From: Pseudobdellovibrionaceae bacterium
GTDB lineage: Bacteria; Bdellovibrionota; FAC87; UBA2466; JACKAF01
NCBI GenBank assembly: GCA_020635235.1
Contig: JACKAF010000005.1
Location: 62,001 to 126,000 of the forward strand
Reading direction: 5' to 3'
DNA: 64,000 bases
The position numbers and the translations under genes were made by a program. A model generated the notes under the pieces. That model did not search any database. It was not told the origin of the DNA and was given only the letters and a program-made list of their open reading frames with translations. Below are positions 43,996 to 52,332 of the stretch, piece after piece. Position 1 is the stretch's first letter; the number at the start of each line of letters is the position of its first letter.

Positions 43996-44955
43996 TTACA
44001 CTTCGAAGGGGGAGGGTTGTGGGAATTTCTCGGAAAGGAGGGCTTTTATGGATTCCCTCGGCCCACTGTTGATACACAGCGCCACGGGCGGATGGCTCAG
44101 GTGGGAAAGCAGGTAGCGGGCGCGCTGAGTGGGGTGCCGTACCCCCCGGGCAGCGTGCCAGAAAAGAGTAGAAAGCTTTTCGGAAAATAGCCAGCGTTGC
44201 ATTCTGACGAAGGGGAGCTCACATGGGATAGCCTCCCCGGCTTGGAGCATGGAATGAGGAACTAAGTGGTTTAGGACAGCCAAGGAATGAGCCGAGCGTA
44301 CGCGAGAGTCTGCATTTCTTAGAAGAGCTTCAGGGAATGCGCGCCAAGCTCGACCTGCAGCCTGCTTTGTACAAGTATAGAACCCATGCGCAACGTTCTT
44401 TCTCGGATGCTGATCCGCACCAATGAGCGATTCAGCATTTTTCAGTGCTTGGATCCAGGCCGGCTCTGAAGTACTGACCGGGCCGGTCGGTGCATCGAAT
44501 TCGGACAGGTAAACCACGGGTTTACCGTTTCTAAAAAAGGTGGTTGGAAGGCAGGGGCGAATCAAGAATGTATCGTCGTTAGTACATATAAACTCCTCGG
44601 ATAAGCCGGGAATGCGGTGGACGAAGCTTTCGATCGCGTATGAAGAAAAGGTGGGCAAAAACTCGGCCGGAATAAAGGATGAGTGCGGAATCAGCTTCAA
44701 CTTTTCGTGCTCTTTCACTAGCCATGGTGGGCGTTGCACGTCGTCATGTACGAGAAAAATCCGCCCAAGCCATGGAGCGTATTTTTGGAGAGAGCGGAGC
44801 GCGTATCGAAGTTCATCCGACTCGCGGTAGCGGGCGACAAACTCGGCGCTGTTTCCGTCCCGTCCGGTGAATTGGCGATACCTTTGTAGCCATTCAGGGT
44901 CTTCTCCGTCCACCCAAAGCAATACGATGTCCAAGGCGCCCTCCCCCAGAAACAT
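43996..44955 (-). CDS. Stealth-family sugar-phosphate transferase
   Basis: 319 residues from ATG 44955. A TTG at 45024 would add 23 residues and overlap the divergent methyltransferase, so I prefer the shorter form. Stealth conserved regions are present in order: CR1 LDIVLLWVDGEDPEW, CR2 RYRESDELRYALRSLQKYAPWLGRIFLVHDD, CR3 with FSSYAIESFVHRIPGL and EFICTNDDTFL. These proteins are D-hexose-1-phosphate transferases that build phosphate-linked capsule polymers, related to eukaryotic GlcNAc-phosphotransferase. It suggests a phosphodiester-linked surface glycan. Confidence 0.88.
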   Translation of the reverse strand: MFLGEGALDIVLLWVDGEDPEWLQRYRQFTGRDGNSAEFVARYRESDELRYALRSLQKYAPWLGRIFLVHDDVQRPPWLVKEHEKLKLIPHSSFIPAEFLPTFSSYAIESFVHRIPGLSEEFICTNDDTFLIRPCLPTTFFRNGKPVVYLSEFDAPTGPVSTSEPAWIQALKNAESLIGADQHPRKNVAHGFYTCTKQAAGRAWRAFPEALLRNADSRVRSAHSLAVLNHLVPHSMLQAGEAIPCELPFVRMQRWLFSEKLSTLFWHAARGVRHPTQRARYLLSHLSHPPVALCINSGPRESIKALLSEKFPQPSPFEV

Positions 44956-45011
44956 TTTACCGTACTTCCACTGGTGTTGCCGAAAGGCAGCAGATCTGGT
45001 TTCCTTACCCC

Positions 45012-45614
45012 ATGGATTTGGCAATGCAAACGCCCGCTTTTCAGCTGGGAAGAATATGGTTTAAGTATCGGGGATACTCTCCGGTTCCGGTCCTTCTTTT
45101 TGTGCTACTGATGCCAGTAGTTTTCGCTCCGTCGCCGCTCGTTAGTTTGGCCTTGATCGTCTTGATTCTAGCTTCAGAGGCTATTCGGATTTGGGCAGTA
45201 GGCTACGCTGGGAGCGTGACCCGAACCCGTGGTGACGCAGTAAACTCGCTTGTTTGTGCGGGGCCGTTTCGGTATGTCCGTAACCCCCTGTACATAGCCA
45301 ATGTTACCATGTACGTATCTTGGTCAGTACTTTTTGGAGTGGGTCCCTACGCAGCACTAGCGGCTTTGTTTTTTGCTGTTCAATACTCACTAATCGTCCG
45401 CTATGAAGAAGGCATTTTGACCGAAACCTTTGGAGAAGCTTACGCAGCTTACCAGCAGAAAGTACCGCGCTGGTTACCTCGTCTCACTCCGGCTGTTCCG
45501 GGTAGTGAACATGTTTTTGATCTGCCGGCAGCGCTACGTAGTGAGCGGAGTACTTTTCTGGCCATGCTACTTACTGCCGCAGCGTATTGGCTGAAAAATA
45601 AGGCTCTTTCTTAG
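45012..45614 (+). CDS. Isoprenylcysteine/phospholipid methyltransferase-like membrane protein
   Basis: 200 residues with about four to five membrane helices. The C-terminal SAM-binding signature of the ICMT/PEMT family is clear: GPFRYVRNPLYIANVTMYVSW, then RYEEGILTETFGEAYAAYQQKVPRWLP. Bacterial members methylate lipids or small hydrophobic amines, and the substrate here is unknown. It overlaps the Wzc-like gene convergently by four bases. A start at the second Met (45024) is also possible. Confidence 0.82.
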   Translation: MDLAMQTPAFQLGRIWFKYRGYSPVPVLLFVLLMPVVFAPSPLVSLALIVLILASEAIRIWAVGYAGSVTRTRGDAVNSLVCAGPFRYVRNPLYIANVTMYVSWSVLFGVGPYAALAALFFAVQYSLIVRYEEGILTETFGEAYAAYQQKVPRWLPRLTPAVPGSEHVFDLPAALRSERSTFLAMLLTAAAYWLKNKALS

Positions 45615-47827
45615 GCTGCCTCGGAATCATTTTGAGACCCGCCACCAGTCTTTTTTGGTTGCATGTAGTAGCGGTACGCGGAATCCAGGCTTGCTTCCAG
45701 TCGAGTATTGGTGAGTACGCTATAGAGAGTTGCCCCTTCTTTCCGGTGAAGATCAATAACTCTTGTCGCCTCCATCAATTCTGCGGTCGTGAGGGCACCC
45801 TCTGGGACTGCGAAAATCACGGCATCGGAGGCTTCGATTAGAATGCCGGTTTCGACGAAATATATTGGCCCAGCATCGACGATAACGTAGTCAAAATGTT
45901 GCTTGGCGCGTTGAAGAAGCGCGGTTAGGTCCTTTTGTAAGTTCATTACATGCTCTTCTGACGTCTTGGTTGTGCCTGCAATCGGGCAAACCACGAGATT
46001 TCGGTTGCCGCGCCATTCATCCAGAGCATTGTTTGTGATCAAATCCATAATCCAGGAGAGGCTTTGGCCTGCAGCATAGTTTCTTCCCCCCCGTTGACGG
46101 AAGTAGTTCATCAGCTTTCTGTGAGTCGCCTGATTGTCCCCGTCAACGATGAGAACTTTCTTACCTAGCTTGGAAAGTGCCGCCGAGAGTGCGGAGGTTG
46201 TGATTGTTTTTCCCGCCATGGCCCGCGAGCTGCAAACCAAAACAATCTTTTTTGTCGGAATTGTCCGCATTAGGCGGAAAGCTAGTTGGGCGGTTTGAAG
46301 ATTTTCCTCAAAACCGAGGGAAATGATCTTGCGTTTTAATGATCGAATATGAGGGAATTTTCCAAGATAGATTGGGTTTTGAAAAGCCTTCAGCTGCGCA
46401 GATCCGATGATAGTTTCTCGGTAGATGTCCATGCCGACGATGCCGCCGATCAGGAGTAATGTTACCGCAAAGCTAAGAAGGACTAGTTTCTTTGTTTTGC
46501 TGGCTCCCAGAATATTGGAGTCGAGCATGGGATCTTGCAAAATAACCAATTTACTGGTGCGCACATCCCCCTGCGTGATTACAGCGAGGTAGTTCTCGGT
46601 CAGAACCTGCTGCATCTTGGCATACTGCTTTTGTACAAATAGCAGTTGCTCAAGTTTGGCTTCGAGTTCTGGGTACTTGTTCAATTCTGATTTGTACGAG
46701 TTCACTTGCCTCTTCACTTCCTCGTACATCGCTTTGGCACCCTTTTCCTCTGCCTCCGCTATTTGGACCATGCTTAGCGCTTTTTCCAGGCCTTGCTGGA
46801 GAGCTTCGGTATCGTAGAACTTCTCCGTGTCCATTTCTTGGGAGAGCTGGTCTCTTAGGCGCCGCAATCGTCGGGAGACGTCAGCCTGGGATGCACTGGG
46901 GATCCCATTCTTTTGCTGGTTCAGAAGGGCGGCTTCGAATTTTGCGATTTCTGTCATCAAAGCGCGGATACGCGGTTCATTGGTTTGGCTTACGCTCTCC
47001 TTCATTTGAGCCTTGAGCTTGCTGACTAGAGTTTTGGTTTGGACGAGGCGAACGCTCTTTTCAGCGATCACCTGTTCGGCTTTTGCTAATCCGCGCTGTG
47101 CTTCAATGTAGGCTCTATAGCGTTCTTCCAGTAGCTTTTCTCGATGTGGCAAATTGTTTTGGCGTACGAACTCTGCGATAGCCTCATTCGCTTTTTGCAG
47201 ATTTTCATTGGTTTCCTGAACTTTTCGCTCTAGGAAATCAGATACTTTTGCCGACCGCTTGGCTGCAATTTCTAGATTGAGGTCTAAAAGGGCCTCACCG
47301 ATTAGTTTTGCGACATTCAATGCTTGCTGGGGATTTGAACTTTTGAAGCCAATCGAGAAGTTGCCCCCCTGAATGTCAGTCGAAAAAGATATTCGATCTA
47401 GAAAATCGAAATATCCCCAGTCGTAGAGATTTGCGGAGATTTCATGTTGTTTCCCAAGAATGATGTACTTAACGATGTCCTGAAGGGCCATTTCCATTCC
47501 AGTGGAGACGGGTTTGATTTCTTGCTTCTTTTGCGTCAGCTTTTCCTTGACGGTGTTGTAGACTGGATAAGATGCCACCAGAGCTCGCTGGGTTAAGATT
47601 AGGTCGGTTCGTTCTCGATCTTTGAATAGTCCCGAAAACATTCCCTTCGTTTCTCCAAGGGTGACCTCGGGAATTGATACAAAGATCTGGACGCGCGCCA
47701 GAAAGTCCGGAGATAGACTGCGGACATACAGAATTAGCACCAAGTATGCGAGAAGGCAGCCCGCGACGATACGAGCTTTCCGGAGAAGCATTATGTTGGT
47801 AATTTGTTCGATTAAAGCTTTGTCCAC
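45611..47827 (-). CDS. Wzc-like polysaccharide co-polymerase / BY-kinase
   Basis: 738 residues from a GTG start. An N-terminal membrane helix (about 17-36), a large periplasmic Wzz-type domain with long coiled coil (about 200-420), a second membrane helix (about 455-475), and a cytoplasmic P-loop kinase domain: Walker A AMAGKTIT near 560, A' KVLIVDGDN, Walker B DYVIVDAG. The Walker A lacks the usual leading Gly. The C terminus has only a YRYY cluster rather than a long Tyr-rich tail. It should control polysaccharide chain length and export across the periplasm, with the SLBB protein at 50221. Confidence 0.88.
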   Translation of the reverse strand: MDKALIEQITNIMLLRKARIVAGCLLAYLVLILYVRSLSPDFLARVQIFVSIPEVTLGETKGMFSGLFKDRERTDLILTQRALVASYPVYNTVKEKLTQKKQEIKPVSTGMEMALQDIVKYIILGKQHEISANLYDWGYFDFLDRISFSTDIQGGNFSIGFKSSNPQQALNVAKLIGEALLDLNLEIAAKRSAKVSDFLERKVQETNENLQKANEAIAEFVRQNNLPHREKLLEERYRAYIEAQRGLAKAEQVIAEKSVRLVQTKTLVSKLKAQMKESVSQTNEPRIRALMTEIAKFEAALLNQQKNGIPSASQADVSRRLRRLRDQLSQEMDTEKFYDTEALQQGLEKALSMVQIAEAEEKGAKAMYEEVKRQVNSYKSELNKYPELEAKLEQLLFVQKQYAKMQQVLTENYLAVITQGDVRTSKLVILQDPMLDSNILGASKTKKLVLLSFAVTLLLIGGIVGMDIYRETIIGSAQLKAFQNPIYLGKFPHIRSLKRKIISLGFEENLQTAQLAFRLMRTIPTKKIVLVCSSRAMAGKTITTSALSAALSKLGKKVLIVDGDNQATHRKLMNYFRQRGGRNYAAGQSLSWIMDLITNNALDEWRGNRNLVVCPIAGTTKTSEEHVMNLQKDLTALLQRAKQHFDYVIVDAGPIYFVETGILIEASDAVIFAVPEGALTTAELMEATRVIDLHRKEGATLYSVLTNTRLEASLDSAYRYYMQPKKTGGGSQNDSEAA

Positions 47828-47855
47828 ACGGGCCCTCGCGCACTCGACTAGATTC

Positions 47856-47883
47856 TTATCGGTATTTTGGGTGGAAATTCTTA
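47856..47883 (-). promoter_or_regulatory. Sigma-28-like motif before the Wzc-like gene
   Basis: Minus-strand ACCGATAA (plus 47856-47863) with TAAG 16 bases upstream (plus 47880-47883). Three of four -35 bases and seven of eight -10 bases match. It lies in the 58-base gap between the SDR and Wzc-like genes and would leave a leader of about 22 bases. Confidence 0.35.
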
Positions 47884-47885
47884 GC

Positions 47886-48878
47886 CTATGCGGCTTTAGG
47901 CGGTGTAGCGTCTTTTATGTACCATTCCACGGTGTTACGGATGCCCTGCTGGAGGGAGTACGGTGCCACAAATCCCTCTTTTGCCAGCCGTTTTGCGGAG
48001 AAATGGGACGCCGTATTGAGCTTCTTGATTCTTTGGCCGGTGATAGGGAAATCCCGCCCCGTAGCCTTGGCGATTCCGTCCAAAACCTTGCCGAGGGGCA
48101 TTACTATCGAAAGTGGCACTTGTAGTCGCGGTAGTTTGAATTTTCCGGCCTTGCATACCTCCTCAATAATCTGCCATGAAGTCAGACTCGGTTCATCTAC
48201 GAGGTTGAATGTCTTCAATCCGGGTTCTAGGCGATTCATGAGATACAGAGTCGCAGCAATCACATTGCCGACGTAGACTATGGACTTTACTCCATCTAGT
48301 TTGCCCACCCGTAGAAACTGACGGCGATCTAGCGTTTGGATCAGTCGGTAAAGGTTGTGGCGATTTTCCGGTCCGAAAATATTTGTGGGGCGCAGAATGA
48401 GTACCTGGCGATCCGCGTCCGCTCGGCCCCATTTCAATATCTCCTGCTCCGCCGCCAGTTTGCTTTTCCCGTAGTCGTGCAGCGGCCTCGTTTCGTCCCC
48501 CTCCTCAACGGGAGAGTCGTCTGCGCGGGGACCATAAACCGCGACCGAGCTGAAGAATATGAAAGTCTTAATGCCGTGCTTAGAGGCCGATTCCAGGAGG
48601 TTTCGTGTGCCCTCTACGTTGACTTCATAGTACTCCTCCGCAGGCACGCCGAAGTCCTTGTGCGCAGCTGCCAGATGAATAATGGCTTCAGCACCTTTGG
48701 CGGCTTCTGCTGCCAATGCGCGATCCAAAATACTGCCCGTAACGTGTTCGGTGGCAGGATTTTGCGTTCCGGTGAGGTCGATCCCGCGGACTTTCGTGCC
48801 CAGACTCAGCAGAGCGGCGGATAGAGAGCGTCCAACGAACCCATTCGCCCCAGTGATAAGAACAGAAGAAAAACGCAT
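47886..48878 (-). CDS. NAD-dependent epimerase/dehydratase family SDR
   Basis: 330 residues. Extended SDR: TGANGFVGRSL dinucleotide motif near residue 9, HLAAAHKDFG, NVEGTRNLLESA, active-site SSVAVYG and catalytic Tyr-Lys in DYGKSK. The family covers UDP-sugar 4-epimerases, dehydratases and also the 3-ketosphinganine reductase (CerR type) of bacterial ceramide pathways. Position beside glycosyltransferases favours a sugar role, while the SPT-type gene 2 kb away keeps the ketoreductase option open. GAGGG precedes the ATG. Confidence 0.85.
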   Translation of the reverse strand: MRFSSVLITGANGFVGRSLSAALLSLGTKVRGIDLTGTQNPATEHVTGSILDRALAAEAAKGAEAIIHLAAAHKDFGVPAEEYYEVNVEGTRNLLESASKHGIKTFIFFSSVAVYGPRADDSPVEEGDETRPLHDYGKSKLAAEQEILKWGRADADRQVLILRPTNIFGPENRHNLYRLIQTLDRRQFLRVGKLDGVKSIVYVGNVIAATLYLMNRLEPGLKTFNLVDEPSLTSWQIIEEVCKAGKFKLPRLQVPLSIVMPLGKVLDGIAKATGRDFPITGQRIKKLNTASHFSAKRLAKEGFVAPYSLQQGIRNTVEWYIKDATPPKAA

Positions 48879-48895
48879 ATGGCCCTCGTATAGAC

Positions 48896-48922
48896 TTATC
48901 GGAGGGGCAGCGCGACGCGTTA
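48896..48922 (-). promoter_or_regulatory. Sigma-28-like motif before the SDR gene
   Basis: Minus-strand TCCGATAA (plus 48896-48903) with TAAC 15 bases upstream (plus 48919-48922), the standard spacing. Three of four -35 and seven of eight -10 bases match the consensus. The leader would be about 11 bases and still contain the GAGGG ribosome site. Confidence 0.35.
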
Positions 48923-48939
48923 AATAGAAATCGAGAAAT

Positions 48940-50208
48940 CTAGTCGCCCGTCTGGGTACGCGGGGTGGGAAGGGGCACGGTTGCGCCTTCGGAGTCGGTT
49001 AGGCTCAGAGATTCTTGGGCGAATTCTAGCATTCGCAGGCATGTCCGATCCCAGTCGTGGAAGGTACTTACCCACCTGGAGGAGAGCTCTCTCTGCTGGC
49101 TGATCTTTCCGGTGGACGCTGCCAAGGCTTGTATCGACTCTTTCCATTGGGGGGCCGTCCGGCAGACTTCAAGGGGAGGGGCTTCTCCCTTCGGAAAGTC
49201 GGCGTAGATGCATTGGGATACGATCGAGTATTTTCCCATCGCCGCGCTTTCGAGCACCTTGTTTTTTATCCCGGTACTAAAAGTAAACGGAAACACCGCT
49301 ATCGAGCAGTCTTTCAGGCAGTCAGCCAGATCAGGAGGTTCCTCTCGTAGTTCCACGCCCGGGTTTTGCGTCAGTCGCCGCAAGTCCTGAGTTGGGTAGG
49401 AGCCGGCGATAATGAACCTGTACCTGTGATCTTGCCGATAGAGCTCGGAGAACACGTTATTGTAAAACCAGGAAATTGCGCGGATGTTATTGAAGTACGA
49501 AAGATTCCCCCAAAAAGCCAGCCGATAGGGATCCATTGCGGCGGTTTGAGACCGGAATATGCTCAAATCTACACCGTTGGGGAGCAAGATACCTTTATAT
49601 CTACCGGGATAGAGAACCCCCCAGCGCCAGTCTTTGGTGGTTACCCATGAAATTCCGTCCAGTTTCCGTGGGTGGAAATGGTGGAAGAGAGTTTGCCTTA
49701 ATACTGCAACCAGGTTTCGAGTTGCAATGATAGGGGTACGCCTCGCCTCCGATAGGAAAAAAAGGACGGCATTCCTAAGCGGGTTGTCACCTAGCAGCCA
49801 AAATCGGGATCTTGCCGACGCGTTGATCAGGAAAGGGTAAGCCCCTTCTCCAATTCCAAAGCAAATATCATACGACTTTTTTCGGCTCGCGTCCGCAACG
49901 TAGGAAAGCTGTGACGGAGGTACGTAAAAAACCCGAGCTATTTTTGCTAGATTCGGATCGGAAAAGTCGCTTGTCTCGTCCCTGGGGATTGGGTTAACCG
50001 GCAAATCGAATAATTGCGGCCCCGAAACATGCGCTGAATGGATGTCGACGGAATGACCCTGCCTTATGAGGGATTTGCAAAAATTGTAAGCGATAGTTGT
50101 AGAGCCGTCCCGGATCGGCCAGTGGAAGCCGCCCATTACCACAAGAATCCGCAAAGGCCGGACGCTTTGAGGGGGGGAAGGTGTTGATAGCTCCGAGATC
50201 AAAGGCAC
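48940..50208 (-). CDS. Glycosyltransferase, GT-B (GT1/GT4-like) family
   Basis: 422 residues. N-terminal Rossmann start LRILVVMGGFHWPIRDGSTTIAYNFCKSLIRQGHSVDI, a middle with NGVDLSIFR and LAFWGNLSYFNNIRAISWFY, and C-terminal GIKNKVLESAAMGKYSIVS, matching the donor-binding E-motif of GT4-like enzymes. The NLAWFGNLSY-type segment is common in transferases of stalk and exopolysaccharide clusters. It ends 61 bases before the SDR and starts 12 bases after the SLBB gene, so it is probably co-transcribed with both. Confidence 0.86.
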   Translation of the reverse strand: MPLISELSTPSPPQSVRPLRILVVMGGFHWPIRDGSTTIAYNFCKSLIRQGHSVDIHSAHVSGPQLFDLPVNPIPRDETSDFSDPNLAKIARVFYVPPSQLSYVADASRKKSYDICFGIGEGAYPFLINASARSRFWLLGDNPLRNAVLFFLSEARRTPIIATRNLVAVLRQTLFHHFHPRKLDGISWVTTKDWRWGVLYPGRYKGILLPNGVDLSIFRSQTAAMDPYRLAFWGNLSYFNNIRAISWFYNNVFSELYRQDHRYRFIIAGSYPTQDLRRLTQNPGVELREEPPDLADCLKDCSIAVFPFTFSTGIKNKVLESAAMGKYSIVSQCIYADFPKGEAPPLEVCRTAPQWKESIQALAASTGKISQQRELSSRWVSTFHDWDRTCLRMLEFAQESLSLTDSEGATVPLPTPRTQTGD

Positions 50209-50220
50209 TCCAGAATTTTT

Positions 50221-50745
50221 CTAGAACCGACCGATTAGCACGGTAGCTGACACCGCGATAGAAAGAACCGTTGCTACTACCGAAATCATTTGCATTGTAT
50301 CGGGGTGGATTACCGGTCGGAAAAAAGGGATGTAGACTAGATCATCCTCTTGCATCAAAGGTATTGAATTTTCGTCTGCGTCGGCTAGGCGATCGAGTTT
50401 AAGGCGGTAGTTTTTGAATTCGTTTCCCACACGGCGCTTGATAATTAGATAGCCTTCAGCGCTGGGGAGTAGGCCACCCGCGTAGGATAGAAGAGTGACA
50501 AGATCCGTTCTTTTCGGAATATAGTGCACGCCCGCTTTGGGGACAGCGCCAAGAAGTCTTACGGGAACAAGTAGTGAGTCCGGCAAGTTCCCAGCGCGGT
50601 ACTCGGAGCTACCCGAAAAGCGTTGTTGCAAGCTGAGCGCGTCGGAGAGATTTGCAGCAACAGCGGTTTGTGCCTCTAGGAACAGCAACAATATAGCCGT
50701 TACGAAATACCGGCAGCGGCTTAGATTGCTAAAATTGCTTATCAT
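50221..50745 (-). CDS. SLBB-domain polysaccharide export protein, short
   Basis: 174 residues. A signal peptide (hydrophobic residues about 14-30, AVAANL cleavage), one SLBB/beta-grasp domain (about 58-130: VRLLGAVPKAGVHYIPKRTDLVTLLSYAGGLLPSAEGYLIIKRR... LMQEDDLVYIPFF), then a C-terminal membrane helix (SVVATVLSIAVSATVLIG). The usual Poly_export domain of Wza/KpsD is absent, so it cannot form the outer-membrane channel alone. It may link the Wzc-like protein to a channel encoded elsewhere. Confidence 0.8.
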   Translation of the reverse strand: MISNFSNLSRCRYFVTAILLLFLEAQTAVAANLSDALSLQQRFSGSSEYRAGNLPDSLLVPVRLLGAVPKAGVHYIPKRTDLVTLLSYAGGLLPSAEGYLIIKRRVGNEFKNYRLKLDRLADADENSIPLMQEDDLVYIPFFRPVIHPDTMQMISVVATVLSIAVSATVLIGRF

Positions 50746-50818
50746 TGCACTACTTCTATCGGAGAAATTGGATCTTCTCTGTAGAACTCAATCGAGAGCT
50801 GATGACGCGACGCGTATT

Positions 50819-52195
50819 CTAGTTCGCTGGAGCCTTGGCGCCGTATTTTCCGAGGAGGCGATCGAAGACCTCAATCACATGGTCCAAATCTTGTTTTTCG
50901 TGGCGGCTTTGAAGGGCCAAGCGGAATACCGACTTATTTTTTGGCACTGTCGGGTAAACAGCGGGGAATGTGAAAATACCTTCACGGATCAGATCTTGAG
51001 TGAACCGGAACATAATGCTGTCGTTGGCGATCAGAACCGGTACCGAGGCCGTCTCTGTACCCATCAGGCGTGCCCCAACCTGGCGTAGGCCATTGGCAAG
51101 GTAGCGTACGTTGTCCCACAGCCGCTCGCGAAGGCTGGAATCATTTTCCATGATGTCTAAGGCCGCGGAGACCCCAGCAATCAGCAGGGGCGGCAGGGCC
51201 GCACTAAAAATGATTTTCTTCGAGATGTAGTTAAAATAGGTGATGACATCTTTGTCGGCAGCAAGAAAGCCTCCTGTGGCTCCCAGTGACTTGCTGAATG
51301 TCCCGCCAATGATATCAACTTCAGAGGAGAGTCCGAATTTTTCGCAGACACCGTGGCCTTTGTCCCCATGCACGCCGATCGAATGCGCTTCATCGACGAG
51401 CAATCGGGCACCGTACTGTCGGCAGAGCTTAAGAATCTCGGGTAGGCGGGCCACGTCGCCGTCCATACTGTAGGCCCCTTCTACGATCACCAGAATTCCG
51501 GAACGCGGGTCTTTGTTGCGGGCCCTCTGCAAGGTGCTTTCCAAGCGGTCCGGCGAGTTGTGGGCGAATACCCGTACGGTGGCCCCGCAGCTCTGTGCGC
51601 CTTCGAGGATGCACGCGTGCGAGGAGCTGTCTATGAGGACCCGATCGTCTTTGGTTAGCAGACAGCGTGCTGGGGCGGCTATGGCATCAAAGCCGGTCGG
51701 GAAAAGCAGAGCGGCTTCCTTGCCGAATGAGTGCGCCAGCTTTTCCTCCAAAAGTCGGTGCATGTAGGAGTACCCCGTTCCGACACGCGAGCTGCCGGCC
51801 CCGACCCCGTAGTCTTTAAGGCAGCGCTGGATGGCCTCGTGGACCCGCGGATCTGTGGACAGATTCAGATAATCATTGCTTGCCAGCATGATCATGGTCC
51901 GTTTTTCACCAAAAAATTCCATAGTTACGGTCGGTCCCGGCGGAGATTCGATGGGGACACCGTACTGCATGATGCCATGCTGACGCAGTGAGTCTATCAC
52001 GCCTGAGTAGACCCGCGTCTTGGCGAAAACATCGCTCTGGTCGACCCCTAGTTGGGCACAATGCTGATTGACAAGATAGTCTCGGTCCGAGATTAAAATG
52101 GCTTGGGCAGAGAGCTGCTCCTCAAATGAGGGTTGTTGTTTAGGCTCCTGGCCATCTGTCGCGGGAGGGGTGGCAGTATGTGTCATTTCCTGCAA
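50819..52195 (-). CDS. SPT-type alpha-oxoamine synthase (PLP-dependent)
   Basis: 458 residues from TTG 52195, which has GGAG six bases upstream; an ATG at 52186 is the alternative. Fold-type I PLP enzyme: ASNDYLNLS near 105, the PLP-stacking His in SSSHA (His193), DEAHSIGVHG (Asp268, His271), and the Schiff-base Lys302 in GGTFSKSLGATGG. TFSKS-x-G is the serine palmitoyltransferase pattern, whereas AONS and KBL usually have LGKALG. It has an N-terminal extension of about 90 residues. It should condense an acyl thioester with an amino acid, losing CO2. It is divergent from the methyltransferase/ACP/FAAL genes. Confidence 0.88.
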   Translation of the reverse strand: MQEMTHTATPPATDGQEPKQQPSFEEQLSAQAILISDRDYLVNQHCAQLGVDQSDVFAKTRVYSGVIDSLRQHGIMQYGVPIESPPGPTVTMEFFGEKRTMIMLASNDYLNLSTDPRVHEAIQRCLKDYGVGAGSSRVGTGYSYMHRLLEEKLAHSFGKEAALLFPTGFDAIAAPARCLLTKDDRVLIDSSSHACILEGAQSCGATVRVFAHNSPDRLESTLQRARNKDPRSGILVIVEGAYSMDGDVARLPEILKLCRQYGARLLVDEAHSIGVHGDKGHGVCEKFGLSSEVDIIGGTFSKSLGATGGFLAADKDVITYFNYISKKIIFSAALPPLLIAGVSAALDIMENDSSLRERLWDNVRYLANGLRQVGARLMGTETASVPVLIANDSIMFRFTQDLIREGIFTFPAVYPTVPKNKSVFRLALQSRHEKQDLDHVIEVFDRLLGKYGAKAPAN

Positions 52196-52215
52196 ATTTT
52201 TCTCCGACTCATTAG

Positions 52216-52248
52216 ATAATGGTTGGCTGAATTGCTGCCAACCATTAT
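52216..52248. promoter_or_regulatory. Perfect 12-base inverted repeat between divergent lipid genes
   Basis: ATAATGGTTGGC (52216-52227) and its exact complement (52237-52248) around a nine-base loop. It lies 21 bases before the SPT-type gene and 85 bases before the methyltransferase gene. This is a good place for a regulator controlling both directions, or for a leader hairpin of the SPT-type mRNA. Confidence 0.6.
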
Positions 52249-52332
52249 TTTGTGCGTTTGGAAATGGATTCTATGTCCACAGGTGGAGAAAGCAATACTT
52301 TGTTTGGACAACACCGAAACTGAGGGAACGTA

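Noticed and set aside
50756..50763. TCCGATAG before the SLBB gene as a sigma-28 promoter
   Set aside because: The -35 is only TACA at 16 bases and the transcript would be almost leaderless, so I did not list it as a feature.
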